From Pseudodesulfovibrio sp. 5S69 (GTDB taxonomy: Bacteria > Desulfobacterota > Desulfovibrionia > Desulfovibrionales > Desulfovibrionaceae): a stretch of DNA of 64,000 bases. A program made the translations under genes and the position numbers. Under the pieces are notes generated by a model. It saw only the letters and a list, made by a program, of their open reading frames with translations, was not told the origin of the DNA and searched no databases. Positions 61,681 to 64,000 of this stretch are shown here, one piece after another (within the stretch, counting starts at the first letter, position 1; every line of letters begins with the position of its first letter). Location of the stretch: the NCBI RefSeq assembly GCF_037094465.1, contig NZ_CP146609.1:1551501-1615500 (forward strand), read 5' to 3'.

Positions 61681-61759
61681 GGAGATCCTCCTTAGGGTAA
61701 GGAACAATGTTGTATTGGGCGGAAAGCTGCTCGTTATGGAACATGTTTGGTAACTCGTC

Positions 61760-61962
61760 ATTCTTGTCCATGAGCTACGCCCGACGGCGGTATGGAAGAG
61801 CTGAACCTGCTTCATGAAATAGGCCATACCGGTACCGATCAGGGAAGAGCCGTCCTTTGCGATTTCCTCTTAAACGTTCAGCAGCTCCTGAGCCGGGCTG
61901 CCGTTATCGTCATACATTTTCATGGACGTTGAAGCGCGGATGACACGGTTCTTGAGCTTCAT
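61760..61962 (-). pseudogene. N-terminal remnant of an old yellow enzyme-family NADH:flavin oxidoreductase
   Basis: From an ATG at 61962: MKLKNRVIRASTSMKMYDDN, GSPAQELLNV, a stop codon, then EEIAKDGSSLIGTGMAYFMK in the same frame. This is the beginning of OYE/enoate-reductase proteins (NRVIRSAT, ELLxLYExLAKGGVGLI). An in-frame stop and loss of the rest mark it as dead. Confidence 0.65.
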
Positions 61963-62142
61963 ATTGCCAATGGTCCTGGCTCAAAAATAACCTGCGCTTC
62001 TTTTGGGTCAAGTACCTACTTTACAGTTAGGTACTTACTAAAAGGTAAGTATGCCCACGCAAGGAGGATGAAAAACGAAAATTGAAACGACGTGCGCGCT
62101 GAAGCGGGACGGGAGAGAAATTTTAATTGTTCTTTTGAACTG

Positions 62143-62355
62143 TCACAGCAGGTGATATGCGGAAAGTGGAAACTGAAGAATTTGTTCTATCTGGGACGGC
62201 CGCCAGTGGAGATGCCCCCCGTACTCCTTTTCCCTGCGATAAAAGGTCTGCTCGCTGATCCCCATTTTGCGGATCACTTCCTTCACGGGAGTCCCAGGCT
62301 CGGCCAGGCGCAGAGCAAAGGCGATTTGTTCTTTAGTGTACCTTGATCTTTTCAC
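62143..62355 (-). pseudogene. IS3-family OrfA fragment
   Basis: MKRSRYTKEQIAFALRLAEP, then VIRKMGISEQTFYRREKEYGG is the helix-turn-helix N terminus of IS3/IS911-type OrfA. After about 45 residues the match ends and the frame stops. It may come from the same IS type as the OrfB fragment at 52066-52446. The product, if any, would be only a DNA-binding stub. Confidence 0.75.
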
Positions 62356-62548
62356 GACAAAATCCTCCTACTTTCTGATAGTCGATTTCGCCGGAAAACT
62401 CACTTCGTCGGCGGACCTATTTCCGGGGAGCAGGTCACCCCGCGAACAGAGAGGGCCAGGGTCATCATAAATCTGGTAATCAAAATTGTTCTGAACAATG
62501 GTTGACAGCAAGTAATCGGAAGGATAAAAAAATAAAAAAATGAACGGA

Positions 62549-62565
62549 GTGCGGTAATGTCGCAC
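62549..62565. promoter_or_regulatory. IclR operator, copy 1
   Basis: GTGCGGTAATGTCGCAC, just before the IclR-type gene; part of a three-copy family with 63364 and 63557. Confidence 0.7.
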
Positions 62566-62576
62566 AGAGGGTGAGC

Positions 62577-63335
62577 ATGTCAGAAGGTAGGATCATACAG
62601 TCGGTAGCTAGGGCGCTGAGCATTTTGGAGCTGTTTGAGGGCTCCTCAATAGATCTGAGCGTTACGGAGATCGCCAATAAGCTCGATTTGAGCAAGAGTA
62701 CTGCCTTTGGACTGATCAACACCCTGGCTCACAAAGGGTATCTTGAGCAGAATCCGCGTGATTCCAGATATTCACTCGGACTCAAGCTGCTTCGTCTGGG
62801 TGGCATGGTCAGAAAACACAGCATCTTGTGTCGCAAGGCCAGGCCCTATCTGGAGCAGTTGGTAGACGAGTTCTCGGAGACCGTGCATTTGGCCGTGGAG
62901 AAAAACGGCTTGGTTGTCTACATAGAGAAGATCCGCGGTGACAAGACCATATTCGTGCAGTCGGATGTGGGCGCGGAAAATCCCATGTACTGCACCGGTG
63001 TCGGGAAGTGCTTGCTGGCCTACATGCCCGAGGAGCGTCGGGAGCGTATCATCCGGCAGATGGGCGAACTGGAGCGGCGCGGCCCCAATACGATCACTGA
63101 TCGTGATGAACTCCGAAAAGAGCTTGAGAGCATCAGGGGCAAGGGGTATTGCTACGATGACGAGGAGTATGCACCTGGTCTGCTTTGTGTTGCCGCTCCG
63201 GTCGAAAGCCCGGGGGCAGGCGTTGTGGCTGCAGTGAGTCTTTCCGGAGCCAAAGCCGGCATTCCGTCCAGAAAAATGGAGGAACTGACGGCACGAGTGG
63301 TGGAAGTGGCCGGAATGATCAGCGCTGAATTGTAA
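62577..63335 (+). CDS. IclR-family transcriptional regulator
   Basis: 252 residues. Winged helix (SVARALSILELFEGSSIDLS, TEIANKLDLSKSTAFGLINTL, GYLEQNPRDSRYSLGLKLLRLG) then the IclR effector domain (YCTGVGKCLLAYMPEE, GYCYDDEEYAPGLLCVAAPV). ATG at 62577 with AGAGGG upstream; a GTG at 62571 is an alternative. A 17-bp palindrome before it and two more copies before the downstream DapA-family gene indicate that it controls itself and that gene, probably in response to a sugar acid or aldol substrate. Confidence 0.9.
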   Translation: MSEGRIIQSVARALSILELFEGSSIDLSVTEIANKLDLSKSTAFGLINTLAHKGYLEQNPRDSRYSLGLKLLRLGGMVRKHSILCRKARPYLEQLVDEFSETVHLAVEKNGLVVYIEKIRGDKTIFVQSDVGAENPMYCTGVGKCLLAYMPEERRERIIRQMGELERRGPNTITDRDELRKELESIRGKGYCYDDEEYAPGLLCVAAPVESPGAGVVAAVSLSGAKAGIPSRKMEELTARVVEVAGMISAEL

Positions 63336-63363
63336 TTTTTTTTTCGCAATAAAAGTGAACAGA

Positions 63364-63380
63364 GTGCGACAATGTCGCAC
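63364..63380. promoter_or_regulatory. IclR operator, copy 2
   Basis: GTGCGACAATGTCGCAC, a perfect 8-1-8 palindrome 28 bp after the IclR stop. Confidence 0.72.
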
Positions 63381-63556
63381 CATTCTGAAAAGCAAGTGAT
63401 TACGAAGAACCAGTAGAAAGAATAAATAGCAACTGACACCTTGGAATTATTTGAGAAGTAGAAGGTGTTGGCATTATGTTGATTGGCAAGCTTTCTGTCG
63501 GAGAAAGCGGCCTGATGCCGCCAGTGTGGGAAAATTTGGCATTGATAGCGAACGAC

Positions 63557-63573
63557 GTGCGACTATGTCGCAC
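63557..63573. promoter_or_regulatory. IclR operator, copy 3
   Basis: GTGCGACTATGTCGCAC, 67 bp before the start of the DapA-family gene. Confidence 0.72.
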
Positions 63574-63639
63574 ATTGTCGATGAATGATTACGTTTGATT
63601 CCGGGATAACCGGTTTGTTGTCAACTCAAGGAGATCAGA

Positions 63640-64000
63640 ATGTACAAAGGTATTTACACGGCAATTGCCACATTGTTCGACGTGGAAGGTGTCGTGGATA
63701 AGGCGGCCAACGCCAGGCTCGTCGACTACCTCATCGAAGCCGGGACGGACGGAGCTCTGTTCCTGGGTAGCACCGGCGAGTTCTTCAACATGAATATGGA
63801 GGAGAAGAAGGAGCACTTCTCGTTCATAGCCGACCATGCAAAGGGACGGTTTTCTCTGTTCGCCGGGACCGGCGGCATGGATATACGCGAGACCATTGAA
63901 CTGACGCAGCATGTGCAGGAGTGTGGTTTTGACGCGGCCGTGGTCATGTGCCCCTACTATTTCAACCTGCCGGAAACAAATATTCGAGAATATTTTGACC
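63640..64000 (+). CDS. DapA/NanA-family lyase or synthase, 3' end outside window
   Basis: First 120 residues of a class I aldolase-type protein: MYKGIYTAIATLFDVEGVVD, then GTDGALFLGSTGEFFNMNMEEK (GxTGE motif) and AVVMCPYYFN (YY region of the active site). Family members are dihydrodipicolinate synthase, N-acetylneuraminate lyase, keto-deoxy sugar-acid aldolases and related enzymes. AAGGAGAT lies upstream of the ATG at 63640. IclR control points to catabolism of a sugar acid or similar compound rather than lysine synthesis. Confidence 0.88.
   Translation, partial: MYKGIYTAIATLFDVEGVVDKAANARLVDYLIEAGTDGALFLGSTGEFFNMNMEEKKEHFSFIADHAKGRFSLFAGTGGMDIRETIELTQHVQECGFDAAVVMCPYYFNLPETNIREYFD

Overview
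The window looks like a chromosomal segment of a GC-rich, anaerobic, sulfate-reducing Desulfovibrio-type bacterium (Desulfovibrionales). The evidence is gene content: an adh-hdrCBA-flxDCBA cluster of the kind described in Desulfovibrio vulgaris, a four-subunit 2-oxoacid:ferredoxin oxidoreductase, three good sigma-54 (GG-N10-GC) promoters beside NtrC-type regulators, and a type I-C CRISPR-Cas locus whose repeat ends in ATTGAAAC. Both window edges cut genes (a sensor kinase on the left, a DapA-family lyase/synthase on the right).

Left part (1-16.6 kb), ordinary GC-rich metabolism. A two-component pair (ttrSR-like) precedes ttrB-ttrC-ttrA, a periplasmic tetrathionate reductase. Next is an operon for 2-oxoacid oxidation to acyl-CoA (gamma, delta, alpha, beta subunits), then butyrate kinase and phosphate butyryltransferase, which would turn the acyl-CoA into ATP plus a short or branched-chain acid. 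An Lrp/AsnC regulator follows. A second operon has a 2-hydroxycarboxylate transporter, a 4Fe-4S protein and a cysteine-containing protein of unknown role. The promoters of the two operons look alike.

16.7-20.9 kb, decayed zone. It holds a TetR regulator with palindromic sites, an Aas-type protein that has lost its whole middle, the C-terminal stub of a molybdopterin oxidoreductase, a very AT-rich island, a 64-residue gene and a gene resembling a plasmid TrfA-type replication initiator.

20.9-37.4 kb. On the minus strand are adh, hdrC, hdrB, hdrA, flxD, flxC, flxB and flxA (ethanol/NADH/ferredoxin/thiol electron exchange), then a second alcohol dehydrogenase with its own kinase and sigma-54 activator. 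A ZraP-type metal-stress protein and a SHOCT protein lie divergent from a ZraS/ZraR-type pair. The sigma-54 promoters lie in front of adh, the second adh and zraP.

37.7-47.8 kb. A complete type I-C cas operon (cas3-cas5-cas8c-cas7-cas4-cas1-cas2, with an internal cas11c start inside cas8c) and an array of 39 repeats and 38 spacers.

47.8-64 kb, accessory region. It mixes gene remnants (RND pump, WYL regulator, IS3 transposase, ABC ATPase, old yellow enzyme) with intact acquired genes: a Nif11-type small peptide, an AT-rich two-gene module with a PD-(D/E)XK-like nuclease (the best candidate for an undescribed, possibly defensive, system), an amidohydrolase, an orphan kinase, a run of tiny coupled membrane-protein genes, a Spy-like lipoprotein with a CpxRA-like pair, and a radical SAM enzyme. 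It ends with an IclR regulator whose 17-bp palindrome occurs three times around the regulator and its probable target.
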